From Aureispira sp. (lineage in GTDB: Bacteria; Bacteroidota; Bacteroidia; Chitinophagales; Saprospiraceae), in NCBI GenBank assembly GCA_024222455.1, contig JAAEPD010000148.1, positions 1 through 43,027 on the forward strand: DNA of 43,027 nucleotides, read 5' to 3'. The position numbers and the translations under genes are program-made. How positions within the stretch are numbered: position 1 is the first letter of the stretch; every line of letters begins with the position of its first letter. Positions 24,398-33,243 of this stretch are shown in pieces. The notes under the pieces were generated by a model. The model did no database searches. It saw only the letters and a program-made list of their open reading frames with translations, and was not told where the DNA came from.

Positions 24398-25282
24398 ATG
24401 GATTCGAAAGAAAAGATATTGAGCTTGCTAGCTTCTGGGAGGAGCGAAAATGTAAAACTAGCCTTTCAGTTGTCTGAAGGACAAGGAATTGATATATCTA
24501 ACACCATAGAGAACTACAAAATACTGATGAGTGGGGGACGAAGCTCTTCTAGTCATATATTACACTATAGAATGTGGGAATATGCTGATTTAGAAGGAAC
24601 TCCACCTATAGAAGCATTTGTACAATTGGTGCAAGAGGTTGATATATTAAATTTTACAAGAGAAGATTTAACCTATATACCAGAGGAGATTGCTGTTGTC
24701 AGGAAATTGAAAGAGCTGTCTATTATAAAAACTCAGGTGACTGATTTGCCAAAAACTTTAGAGAATTTACCCTTATTGAGTTCTATCAGTTGGATACAAA
24801 CACCCTTAAAGTCACTACCATTAGTTGTAACTAAACTTAAAAACTTAGAGGTACTAAATCTGCATCATAATCAGCTAACTACTTTACCACCTGAAATAGG
24901 GAATATGAAAGGACTAAAAGAACTGGTTTTGAACACAAATAAGATGAACTACTTACCTGATAGTATAGGAGCGTTGAGTGCTTTGGAGGAGTTGCATCTC
25001 AAATGGAATCAATTAACGACTTTACCAAATAGTATAAAACAGCTAAAGCATCTAAAGAAACTCACCTTTCTCAATAATCAATTGACGATCATGCCTAAGT
25101 TTTTATTGGAAATGCCTCAATTAGAGGTTTTGATCGCTTGGGAAAATCCTTTTGAGGAAACAGCAGAAAATCTTAAAATTATAGCGGCATTAGCTGTTAA
25201 GTTTAAAGGGAGGTCTGCTGTAGTAGACCGAGAATGGAATGAACGATTACTGCCTTATATTAAAACTAACAATGAATTATAG
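24398..25282 (+). CDS. Leucine-rich-repeat protein
   Basis: A 294-residue cytoplasmic LRR protein. I use ATG 24398; a TTG directly in front is the alternative. The N-terminal cap (KEKILSLLASGRSENVKLAF) resembles that of the short LRR protein at 280-741. About seven repeats of 23 residues fill residues 85-265 (for example LKNLEVLNLHHNQLTTLPPE and LSALEELHLKWNQLTTLPNS), followed by a capping helix. Repeats of this type bind proteins; bacterial examples include Roco-like and effector proteins, but no second domain is present here. The neighbouring secreted genes do not indicate a partner. No terminator was found behind it. Confidence 0.88.
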   Translation: MDSKEKILSLLASGRSENVKLAFQLSEGQGIDISNTIENYKILMSGGRSSSSHILHYRMWEYADLEGTPPIEAFVQLVQEVDILNFTREDLTYIPEEIAVVRKLKELSIIKTQVTDLPKTLENLPLLSSISWIQTPLKSLPLVVTKLKNLEVLNLHHNQLTTLPPEIGNMKGLKELVLNTNKMNYLPDSIGALSALEELHLKWNQLTTLPNSIKQLKHLKKLTFLNNQLTIMPKFLLEMPQLEVLIAWENPFEETAENLKIIAALAVKFKGRSAVVDREWNERLLPYIKTNNEL

Positions 25283-25360
25283 TGCATACGATAGAAAATA
25301 AACAGTATCTTTATGGGGTATTCTATTCTTTTTTAGCGATTTAACCCAAAAAAAATCAAA

Positions 25361-25840
25361 ATGAAACAATGTAAATTAGTTATTCTAACCTTACTCTTGT
25401 TGAGTAGTAGTTACCTCTTTGCACAAGATGCGGCTGTTGCTACGGGAGGCGATGCTTCTGGTAGTGGAGGAACTGCCAGTTACTCTGTAGGGCAAGTTGT
25501 CTATACTACAGCAACAGGGGGCAATGGAAGTTCTAGCCAAGGAGTGCAGCAAGCTTATGATATTGTCACGGGTATCAATAAAACAGAAACAGTCCATTTG
25601 GAAATGCAGGTGTTTCCTAATCCTACCACCACTAGCCTTAACCTAAAAGTAGGCAAACAGGATGTAGATCAATTATTTTTTGAGCTGTATAATGCAGCAG
25701 GACAACTGATTTTGATGGAACAGATTAACAATACTTTGACTGTTGTTCCTATGCAAAAACTGGCTTCTGGTACTTATTTCCTAAAAGTGCAAACCGATAA
25801 AGAAGTTGTAAAGACTTTCTCGATTATTAAAAACCGTTAA
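25361..25840 (+). CDS. T9SS-exported protein with C-terminal sorting domain
   Basis: A 159-residue protein with a signal peptide (residues 1-22, ending LFAQ-D), a low-complexity Gly/Ser/Ala region (GGDASGSGGTASYSVGQVVY; GGNGSSSQGVQQAYDI) and, from about residue 82, a complete type A sorting domain (TIGR04183): VFPNPTTTSLNLKV, LYNAAGQLI and LASGTYFLKVQTDKEV...FSIIKNR. After Sec export it should cross the outer membrane through the Por/T9SS machinery and lose this domain. The N-terminal part is a short repeat-poor filler that resembles the region preceding sorting domains in many Bacteroidota proteins. It is followed 17 bp later by the tail-fibre-domain gene, almost certainly in one operon. Confidence 0.88.
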   Translation: MKQCKLVILTLLLLSSSYLFAQDAAVATGGDASGSGGTASYSVGQVVYTTATGGNGSSSQGVQQAYDIVTGINKTETVHLEMQVFPNPTTTSLNLKVGKQDVDQLFFELYNAAGQLILMEQINNTLTVVPMQKLASGTYFLKVQTDKEVVKTFSIIKNR

Positions 25841-25857
25841 ACCTAAAAAATACAATT

Positions 25858-27828
25858 ATGAAAAATATATTAATGCTGTTTTGTGCAGTGCTGTTTTCTT
25901 CAAGTCTTATGGCACAAGCACCTCAAAAATTAAGTTATCAAACAGTCATCCGAAATGCTTCTAATGCTTTAGTGGCTAACCAAGCCGTTGGTGTCCAAAT
26001 CAGTGTGTTGCAAGGTTCGGCATCAGGCACAGCAGTATATGTAGAAACTCATAATCCTACAACAAACACCAATGGATTAGCTTCTTTTGAAATAGGTACA
26101 GGTACTATTATCACAGGAACATTTGCTAGTATAGATTGGTCTGCAGGGCCATATTTTATCAAGACAGAAACAGATCCTGCTGGTGGAACTACTTATTCTA
26201 TAACTGGAACTAGTGAGTTGCTAAGTGTGCCTTATGCTCTACATGCCCAAACAGCTACTTCTTTGGCTGGTGGAGGTGGTGCAGAATGGACTACTTCTGG
26301 GAATGATATTTACAACAGTAATACAGCTAATGTAGGAATAGGAACAACGAATCCTAGCGCAAAACTAGATGTAGCTGGGGTGCTGAGTATAACAGGTACA
26401 GGTGTGTTGAATCTACAAAAAACATCAAGTGCTAATGTCATTGCGTTCAATGAGACACAAAACTTAACCTTTCAGAGTATCTCATCTACATTTTCTAATC
26501 CTCAGCTTAGAATGACAATAGATACGGATGGAGATGTAGGAATTGGTACAGCTACACCTAGTTCTAGATTTGTGGTAGAGGATTTACTTAATGGTGGAAC
26601 TATAAAACCAGCAGCTGTTATTGTAGGACATAACTGTGGTTTGCCTTGTGGACAGCCAGAAACTACACAAGCCCTAAGTTTGCAAAACGAGAATACTACA
26701 GCAGGACATGCTATTGGTATTGGCTTTGCAGATTATCAAGCTGACCAAGATCCTTCTGCTTGGATTGGTGCTAAATTGGTTGACAAAACGAATCATTATG
26801 GAGACTTGCAGTTCAGTACTCGGAGTACAGATGGACTTAATGCTCGTATGACTATTAAAGAAAATGGTCATGTAGGAATTGATAATACGGACCCTTTTGG
26901 AATGTTAGATATTGTTATGCCTAGTAATAGCCCAGGATATAGCCCTAGAATACGCACAAATTCGGGAGGCTGGTATATTTATTCTGATGCTAATGTTTAT
27001 AGAGCTGGTATATTTGATTATTCTGGCAGTTCTAATTCCTATACAAGTATTAGGGGGGATGGAAAATCAGGTGGAGCACCTAATATTATCATAAGAGATG
27101 AGAATATTGGCTTAAGGTTGAATAATATTACTCCAGAGGCTGATTTGCATTTAAATGGAGCTATGCTTTTAGGAGATACTTATGTGTCGAGTAATAGTCC
27201 GTGGAGCTCTACTAATACTCAATTTATATTGGGTGGAGCACATAATCAAGGTTTTAATGCTGGTTCAACCGTAAAGCTCTTAATCTCAGGGTACGATAAT
27301 GATGGAGCTACTATATATCCTATTTTGTTAGAGGATGAAAATGGCTATGATGATTTTTGGATTAGAAACAGACCTTCTGCAGGTGGAAGCCCCTATCTTT
27401 ATCATGGAGGAACTGCTGCAAAACCTGGAGGAGGAAGTTGGACAGCTGCTTCGGATAAACGTCTAAAAAAACAAATAGTACCTTTCCAAGAGGGGTTAGC
27501 TGCCGTATTGGATATCAGACCTGTTAAGTTTCATTACAATGAAGTATTAGGCGTAAGCACTGAAAAAGAATATGTTGGTGTTATCGCTCAAGAACTACAA
27601 GACGTAGCCCCTTACATGGTTGGTACTTTTGATAAGGATGGAACAGAGTATCTAGATGTAGATAACTCTGCAATGACTTATATGTTAGTAAATGCAGTAA
27701 AAGAGCAACAAGCTCAGATAGAAAAATTAAAAGAAGAAAAGAAGGCAGAAACTTCTAAAGTAGAAGATTTAGAAAAAAAATTAGAAGCGTTGAATGCTAA
27801 GGTAGAGCAACTCCACAATAAAAAATAG
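25858..27828 (+). CDS. Exported tail-fibre-like protein with peptidase S74 chaperone domain
   Basis: A 656-residue exported fibre protein. Residues 1-20 are a signal peptide (ILMLFCAVLFSSSLMAQA). The body carries beta-helix-like repeats marked by VGIGTTNPSAKLDV, DVGIGTATPSSRF and HVGIDNTDPFGML, the trimeric-fibre pattern seen in Bacteroidota. From about residue 540 there is an intramolecular chaperone (peptidase S74) domain: AASDKRLKKQIVPF with the Ser and Lys of the self-cleavage dyad, IRPVKFHYNE, EYVGVIAQELQDVAPYMV and YLVNAVKEQQAQIEKL. A C-terminal coiled coil (about 610-654) ends it. The domain folds the trimer and is then cut off. It has no T9SS domain; the preceding gene does, which suggests a shared surface role. 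A terminator follows. Confidence 0.88.
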   Translation: MKNILMLFCAVLFSSSLMAQAPQKLSYQTVIRNASNALVANQAVGVQISVLQGSASGTAVYVETHNPTTNTNGLASFEIGTGTIITGTFASIDWSAGPYFIKTETDPAGGTTYSITGTSELLSVPYALHAQTATSLAGGGGAEWTTSGNDIYNSNTANVGIGTTNPSAKLDVAGVLSITGTGVLNLQKTSSANVIAFNETQNLTFQSISSTFSNPQLRMTIDTDGDVGIGTATPSSRFVVEDLLNGGTIKPAAVIVGHNCGLPCGQPETTQALSLQNENTTAGHAIGIGFADYQADQDPSAWIGAKLVDKTNHYGDLQFSTRSTDGLNARMTIKENGHVGIDNTDPFGMLDIVMPSNSPGYSPRIRTNSGGWYIYSDANVYRAGIFDYSGSSNSYTSIRGDGKSGGAPNIIIRDENIGLRLNNITPEADLHLNGAMLLGDTYVSSNSPWSSTNTQFILGGAHNQGFNAGSTVKLLISGYDNDGATIYPILLEDENGYDDFWIRNRPSAGGSPYLYHGGTAAKPGGGSWTAASDKRLKKQIVPFQEGLAAVLDIRPVKFHYNEVLGVSTEKEYVGVIAQELQDVAPYMVGTFDKDGTEYLDVDNSAMTYMLVNAVKEQQAQIEKLKEEKKAETSKVEDLEKKLEALNAKVEQLHNKK

Positions 27829-27848
27829 TGAATTAGTAAACGATATAG

Positions 27849-27885
27849 AAAATCCCCTTTGGTGCAAAACTAGAGGGGATTTTTA
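27849..27885. terminator. Bidirectional terminator between convergent genes
   Basis: AAAATCCCCT and AGGGGATTTT form a 10-bp stem, with A4 on one side and five T on the other. It ends the tail-fibre gene; the sensor-kinase stop codon (27870-27872) lies inside the loop, so the hairpin also reads the other way. Confidence 0.8.
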
Positions 27886-30800
27886 GTTATAGGTACAACT
27901 AACTGAATACATAGCCCTTTTGTACTGCTAATACTAAACTGAGCTCCGATCTCTTTGGCCCTATGCGCCATATTTTGCAGACCATAATGTCCTTCAGGTA
28001 TTTCAGTGCCTAAGTTGTCTATGCCAATACCATTGTCTTCTATAGTTAGTGTTAACTTTTGTTGAGTATTGAACTGGATAATGAGTTGCTGAGCATTGGC
28101 GTATTTGATGGTGTTTTGTACAGCTTCTTGTGTTATCCTAAAGATATTAAGTACTTGAGTAGGAGAGAGTGTTGAGGATGATTTTCCTAAGGTTTTTATC
28201 TCCCATTCTAAGTTGTATCCCTCTAAGTATTTTTGTAAATATCTACGCACCTTTTGTGCAAATTCTTCTATGGTAAAACTATTTTTATTGATGGCCCAAA
28301 TGGTGTCACGAAGCAACTGAATAGTGTGTCGAGTATTATCAGAAACTTTGTCAATCCGGTTTTGGATATACTCATCATCTTTTTTTGGAATTTGGTAGCC
28401 TACTATATCTAAGTTGGTCGCAATATTAGTGAGTTGAGCACCTACATTGTCATGCAAATCTCTAGAGATACGTTCTCGTTCTGCTTGTACTTTTTGTTGC
28501 AATTCTAGTGCTTGAATTTGTTTAAGATACTTCCTTCGATTGTACCAATAAATCAAGCTGCTTACCGTTCCTATTCCCATCATAATCATTAGACTGATAA
28601 ACCACCAAGTCTTGTAGAATGGAGGCAAAACAATTATTGCAATACTAAGTCCTTGTTCATTCCAAATATTATTGTCATTAGAGGCTTTTACCTCAAAGGT
28701 GTAATTGCCTGAAGGTAGATTGGTGTAGGTAGCATATCGTTCCTTACTTGTTCTGTATACCCATTTTTCATCATAACCTTTTAGTCTAAACTTGTATTGA
28801 TTTTTATGGGAATTACGAAAGTTGAGTGCTGAAAATTCGAAAGAAATATGTTTTTCGGTCGGAGTTAGTGTCAATTGTTGGATGTAGGGAGCTGTTTGAC
28901 TTAGAATAGAACTGTTGCTAGGTATAGCTTCTTTGTAGTTGATGTTGATTGCTGTGAGGTAGACTTTGGGGATAAATTGATTGTATTGAAGACTATCTGG
29001 GTGAAAGATGTTCAACCCTTTTGGTGTTCCCAAAAAGAATTCTCCTCGACTACTTTTTAAGAAAGAAAGTTGTGTAAAATCAGTATAATTGAAGCCATCT
29101 TCTTTATAAAAGCAGTTGATTTGTTGTGTTTTGATATTTAGTTTGCTTACTCCTTCGTTGGTACTCATCCAAATATGTCCATGATTATCTTCCAATATTC
29201 CAAAAACAATATCACTACTCAGTCCTTCTGCTTTAGTGTAATGTGTGAATTTTTTGGCTAGAGGATTTAGACAGTTTAAGCCTCCTCCCAATGTTCCTAC
29301 CCATATATTTTCTGCTTGATCTATGTGGATATCCATCAATACATTATGGCTAATAGTGTTGCTGTCGCTTGGGCTATGTTGGTATGTTTCTAGGGTTTGG
29401 CCATTCTTATCCATACAATGTAAGCCTTGAGCTCCTCCTAACCAAAAATTCCCTTTTGAGTCTTCAGTTATTGTCAGTAAATCAGTAGGAAACTGCTGAT
29501 TAGGGATGTATTTTCTGTGGTAAGTATCAAAGGCAGAAAGCCCATTAGTGCCACCTATCCACAAGATACTATCTTGCTGTTGATCTATGTGTAAGGCATA
29601 AATAACATGAGGAATATCTGTATTAGGCCTAGGAAAAGAATAGACTTGATCTTTTTCTTGGTCATAGAGCTGCAGGCCAGTTTTGGTGCCAATCCAGATT
29701 TGATTGTATTTATCGCTTTTTACTTGTAATATCCTATTGGATGCTAATCTTTTGGATGCTGGGCTATTGATATTTAGGTTTTGTTGTTCTAATACTTTTT
29801 TTAGCCAATTGGGGTGATCACTAAATTTTGGAAATTGACCATTAAAGCTCACCTTATCCAATCCGCCATCATACAAACCCACCCAAAGTTGACCTAAATT
29901 ATCTTCACAGAGGCCAAGAGTACTGTTGTCTGTTAGCTTAAAACTATTGTTGCTTTGTGCATTAACTGATTTGACTTGATCTTGCAATGGGTCAAAAAAA
30001 TGGATGCCTGTGCTAGTGCCAATCCAAATCAGTCCTGCTAAATCCTCATACATACAGATCACATTATTATCAGCCAAGCTTTCAGGATTGCTAGAACTGT
30101 GCTCATAAAAGAGATGTTGCCAAGTACCATCTGTAGAGGGGATTAATCGCCAAAGCCCTCTACGAGTCCCAATCCAGTAGGTTCCTTTTTTGTCATGGAG
30201 TACTTGTGTTACAGCATATTGATTGCTATTTTTAGCAAAAGGAAGTAGTAATTGTTTTTGTAAAACAAAGGAGTCTAAACGTTGATTATATTTAGATAAG
30301 CCATCTTTGCTACCTAGCCAAATTTGGTGCTGACGATCTATGAAAAAGGCATTAAAGAGGTTTTGTGGGCCTAAATTCATATTGTATACAACCTGTTCTT
30401 GGGTATTATTGAGTTTTATCCCTAGAGTTCTTGAGGATAGCCACAGGTTGTCTTCTTGGTCAATAATTAGATGATCAAAATTTTCTTTGCTATCTACCAT
30501 CTTAGCAAATTTTCGCTCTTCCCAATTCACTAGCTTGAGCAGTTTTCCTGCCTGTAGGATATATAGATCGCCTGTATGGTTTTGATGCACTTGCCCAAAA
30601 TTATTGGGGCCTATCATTGTAGTGCTATCAGGAATGTATCGTTCAAAAACCTCTGCCTTAGGATCAAAACGGTTGAGACCATTACGAGTACTTACCCAAA
30701 TATAACCGTCCTTATCTGAAAAAACATAATTGACATAATTGTTAGATAGACTGTTCGGATTATTAGGGTTGTGCTGATAGGTTTTAAAACTGTATCCATC

Positions 30801-31001
30801 ATATCTAGATATACCTTGCTGTGTGCCTAACCAAATGAACCCCTCTTGATCTTGAGAAATAGTTAGACCTGTAGCATCTGGCAAGCCATTATCTATGGAA
30901 AAGCGGACAAAACGCCCATCTTGGGAAAAGATGTTGTTAGATAAAATGCAAACTAAAAACAGATTTAGAAATAGGTGGTATGTTAATACGTTCTTTTTAA
31001 T
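27870..31001 (-). CDS. Propeller-type sensor histidine kinase (Reg_prop/Y_Y_Y/HisKA_3), unusual ATT start
   Basis: A membrane sensor kinase of about 1043 residues. Upstream of the annotated-style TTG at 30884 the frame stays open to TAA at 31022-31020 and encodes an export signal read from ATT at 31001 (IKKNVLTYHLFLNLFLV... ending IFSQD). No ATG, GTG or TTG lies in that stretch in frame, so ATT is the best start. Next come two-component propeller repeats (DQEGFIWLGTQQGISRYDGY and about a dozen similar), a Y_Y_Y domain (LSFEFSALNFRNSHKNQYKF; LPSGNYTFEVKA), one transmembrane helix (about 795-815), a HisKA_3 domain with SRDLHDNVGAQL (phosphoacceptor His about 850) and HATPase_c (NIFRITQEAVQN, IEDNGIGID). 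No response regulator or receiver domain is nearby. Substrate is unknown. Confidence 0.9.
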   Translation of the reverse strand: MKKNVLTYHLFLNLFLVCILSNNIFSQDGRFVRFSIDNGLPDATGLTISQDQEGFIWLGTQQGISRYDGYSFKTYQHNPNNPNSLSNNYVNYVFSDKDGYIWVSTRNGLNRFDPKAEVFERYIPDSTTMIGPNNFGQVHQNHTGDLYILQAGKLLKLVNWEERKFAKMVDSKENFDHLIIDQEDNLWLSSRTLGIKLNNTQEQVVYNMNLGPQNLFNAFFIDRQHQIWLGSKDGLSKYNQRLDSFVLQKQLLLPFAKNSNQYAVTQVLHDKKGTYWIGTRRGLWRLIPSTDGTWQHLFYEHSSSNPESLADNNVICMYEDLAGLIWIGTSTGIHFFDPLQDQVKSVNAQSNNSFKLTDNSTLGLCEDNLGQLWVGLYDGGLDKVSFNGQFPKFSDHPNWLKKVLEQQNLNINSPASKRLASNRILQVKSDKYNQIWIGTKTGLQLYDQEKDQVYSFPRPNTDIPHVIYALHIDQQQDSILWIGGTNGLSAFDTYHRKYIPNQQFPTDLLTITEDSKGNFWLGGAQGLHCMDKNGQTLETYQHSPSDSNTISHNVLMDIHIDQAENIWVGTLGGGLNCLNPLAKKFTHYTKAEGLSSDIVFGILEDNHGHIWMSTNEGVSKLNIKTQQINCFYKEDGFNYTDFTQLSFLKSSRGEFFLGTPKGLNIFHPDSLQYNQFIPKVYLTAININYKEAIPSNSSILSQTAPYIQQLTLTPTEKHISFEFSALNFRNSHKNQYKFRLKGYDEKWVYRTSKERYATYTNLPSGNYTFEVKASNDNNIWNEQGLSIAIIVLPPFYKTWWFISLMIMMGIGTVSSLIYWYNRRKYLKQIQALELQQKVQAERERISRDLHDNVGAQLTNIATNLDIVGYQIPKKDDEYIQNRIDKVSDNTRHTIQLLRDTIWAINKNSFTIEEFAQKVRRYLQKYLEGYNLEWEIKTLGKSSSTLSPTQVLNIFRITQEAVQNTIKYANAQQLIIQFNTQQKLTLTIEDNGIGIDNLGTEIPEGHYGLQNMAHRAKEIGAQFSISSTKGLCIQLVVPITKNPL

Positions 31002-31240
31002 TGGGATTTTATATTTACATTAGTCCGTGAAGTTTTTATAACTAATTGATTATCAAAAGTATACTTTAATTTAGCTTTGTGTTGTTAATCGTTGATTATC
31101 AGTTGGTTGTAAGGTTTACTGCTATTTTTAGCTTGATTAAGTTAAAAATGCACGAACTATTAATTTATAAGTGTACCTTATATTAAGGTTTTTTATGAAA
31201 CTCATTTTTAATAGTTTCTATTGCTAAAATTACTAAAAAA

Positions 31241-32423
31241 ATGCTTGATCTGTTTAGAGTTTTACCCAAAAGCTTCCTGACACATATTGCTATAACATTG
31301 TTGATTAGTTTTTTTTTGCATAAAAAAGGATGTAGATGCCCAGAGTTTTGGGATACGAGGAGGTTACCACATTGGGTTTACCAAATCTAAGGTAATGAAT
31401 GCAATTGTAGATCAGTATAACAATACTCGCACTTGGCTAGATACTCCTATGCCCAAAATTAAGTTTTTAGATGGTTTTCATGTAGGAATACATTTTACCT
31501 ATAAGATCCCCTTTGAGTTGATGTGGGCTGGTCGCTATAAGAAAATGACAGCGGAAGGAACTCCATCTGGACAGCAAAAAGGAAGTAGGACATTAAACCT
31601 TCAATATCATGGACTAAGCTTGGGGTTGATTCCTCTACGGTTAAAAAAACTGCCTCTAGGCTTGGGATTTAGTTTCGATTTTAATGTATTAAAGTTTGAT
31701 ACTAAGCTTTCAGATCAAGCTAAAGAAAAGGTACTACAACAGTTCAATTTTGCCTCTAGCATGTTTTTTACAGCTCAATTTCCCCTTTTTAGGCACTTAA
31801 CTATAGATATTCGACCTTATATACAGGTTCCGATAGGGAAGGTAGATCTTTATCCCCTAGAACAAAAACTCGATCCACAAAATAGTGCAAAGCATGACCC
31901 TAGTTTATTCCGAACTAATTTTTTGAATGTAGGTGGGAGTATTAGTATTGTATATACCTTTTGGACTGCCCAAAAAAAGAAAAAAGAAAAAAAAATATCT
32001 CAGAAGCCCTTAATACATCGAGTGAAAACTGCTACGTTTTGTGCTGACTTGGAAAGTTTATTGAGTGAAAAATTTGACAATTTGATTGTAGAAGGAACCA
32101 AGCAGCCCAAAAAGGATTTAGCAGGAGCATTGGATGCTCAATTGGGGCTAAAAAAACGTCAAATTCAGTATACTTATGCTCGAAAATTTACCTTGGCTGA
32201 TGCTCAAAAAAACTATAGTAGTTTGATTCGTCGTGTCCAAAAATGCCTAAAAAAGGATAGCTATAGTTCTGATGAACAAATTTTAGCTGAAGGTCAATAT
32301 CAAACAAGGACATTTTATATACACCCAAGTCCTGATAAAAAGGTTTCTACCATATCTATATTGTATACCGTTTCGGCAGATGGTAGCTATGCAGATGTTG
32401 ATTTGATATTGGTTTATTCATAA
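31241..32423 (+). CDS. Outer-membrane beta-barrel protein, signal peptide out of frame with the body
   Basis: The body is open from 31305 to 32423, and its first ATG (31395) misses the start of the barrel. Just upstream in this frame the protein reads KKDVDAQSFGIRGGYHIGFTK, a typical mature N-terminus of a porin-like barrel, but the leader (ATG 31241, MLDLFRVLPKSFLTHIAI, then TLLISFF) is in the previous frame. The frames join if one T is removed from the nine-T tract at 31309-31317; the total then is a whole number of codons (393 residues). The barrel (about 30-235) shows GFHVGIHFTYKIPF and LSLGLIPLRLKKLPLGLG. A basic linker (KKKKEKKIS) leads to an uncharacterised C-terminal domain of about 110 residues (from FCADLESLLSEKF to SYADVDLILVYS). 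Function unknown; the defect may be biological or a sequencing error. Confidence 0.6.
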
Positions 32424-32447
32424 AGAAAAGTAGCTACTTCGCATACT

Positions 32448-33155
32448 CTAAAAGTCTAAACCTCTCTCAATATACTTTGTTTTGGAATTTGCTTCAATCC
32501 AATATTTTCCATTCTTTTCTAATCTCAAAACTTCATAAACTGCTGCTTCTTCCTCTAAGGTTTTCCAATCTTTAATTAGAATAGTTCCCTCTGTCTTATC
32601 TGCATAAAAAGCTCCAGAGTAGCCTATCATTTCTTGTCTGTAATAAGCTGCAAAAGATGGAAGAAAAAAGCTAGATAAAGTGATTATTTCTTTTCCTTCT
32701 GCGGATTTCCCTTTTGCATATTCTCCTCTAGAATAAATCATAATGTTTGTATTCTCAGATGGGGCAATAATTGTAGCTACAATATTATCAATGGTTCCAT
32801 ATTCTATAGAGTATTCTCCATCTTTCAATAGAAAAAGAAAAAAGGCATAATCATCCTGAAGAATACAGTTTTGACAAGCCAATAGCTTATCAATGCCTAT
32901 TTTCCCATAAGTTCTTCTACCTAAAGTATTGCTATGTTCTTTATTTTGTTTTTCTCCCTGTGTTAATACATCACTAGTGTTATAATCTGCAAGTGTTTTC
33001 TTTTTGAAAGGGTCTTCCATCATCTGTTCAGGATAAATAATTCTCTGCTCTTCTTCCTCTCCAAACGCTTGACAGGAGAGTAGCCATGAACCAAGAATAA
33101 AATAGAACAATATTAAATTCAGAAAATTACCTTTTGTATTTAGCATGAACAGCAT
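32448..33155 (-). CDS. Hypothetical lipoprotein
   Basis: A 235-residue protein with a lipoprotein signal (NLILFYFILGSWLLSC, lipid-anchored Cys at 28), so it is membrane-attached outside the cytoplasm. An ATG three codons downstream (33146) would serve equally. After an acidic stretch (GEEEEQRII) the chain is mainly beta-strands and includes CQNCILQDDYAF, DGEYSIEYGTIDNIVATII and a final KNGKYWIEANSKTKYIERGL. I do not recognise the family. It is convergent with the barrel gene (24 bp between stops), which makes partnership unlikely. The next gene upstream on the same strand ends in a terminator, so this one is its own unit. Confidence 0.6.
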   Translation of the reverse strand: MLFMLNTKGNFLNLILFYFILGSWLLSCQAFGEEEEQRIIYPEQMMEDPFKKKTLADYNTSDVLTQGEKQNKEHSNTLGRRTYGKIGIDKLLACQNCILQDDYAFFLFLLKDGEYSIEYGTIDNIVATIIAPSENTNIMIYSRGEYAKGKSAEGKEIITLSSFFLPSFAAYYRQEMIGYSGAFYADKTEGTILIKDWKTLEEEAAVYEVLRLEKNGKYWIEANSKTKYIERGLDF

Positions 33156-33176
33156 TTTTGGTTAATGGTAGGGACT

Positions 33177-33210
33177 AAAAATGGTGAATGTCTTTTAAGA
33201 CATTCACCAT
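33177..33210 (-). terminator. Terminator of the lysine-rich gene at 33244
   Basis: On the minus strand ATGGTGAATGTCTT and AAGACATTCACCAT form a 14-bp perfect stem with a two-base AA loop, followed by five T. It lies 33 bp after the stop. Confidence 0.85.
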
Positions 33211-33243
33211 AATATTGAGACGGCTATTATAAGGAGTTAAATC

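Noticed and set aside
24398-25282. The LRR gene as part of the T9SS/fibre operon that follows
   Set aside because: It has no signal peptide, and the 78-bp gap to the next gene and the different cell compartment do not support one functional unit.
27849-27885. Second copy of the MITE-like element (similar AAATCCCC...GGGGATTT arms)
   Set aside because: Only a 10-bp stem matches, the interior is unrelated and short, and the position is exactly that of a terminator between convergent genes.
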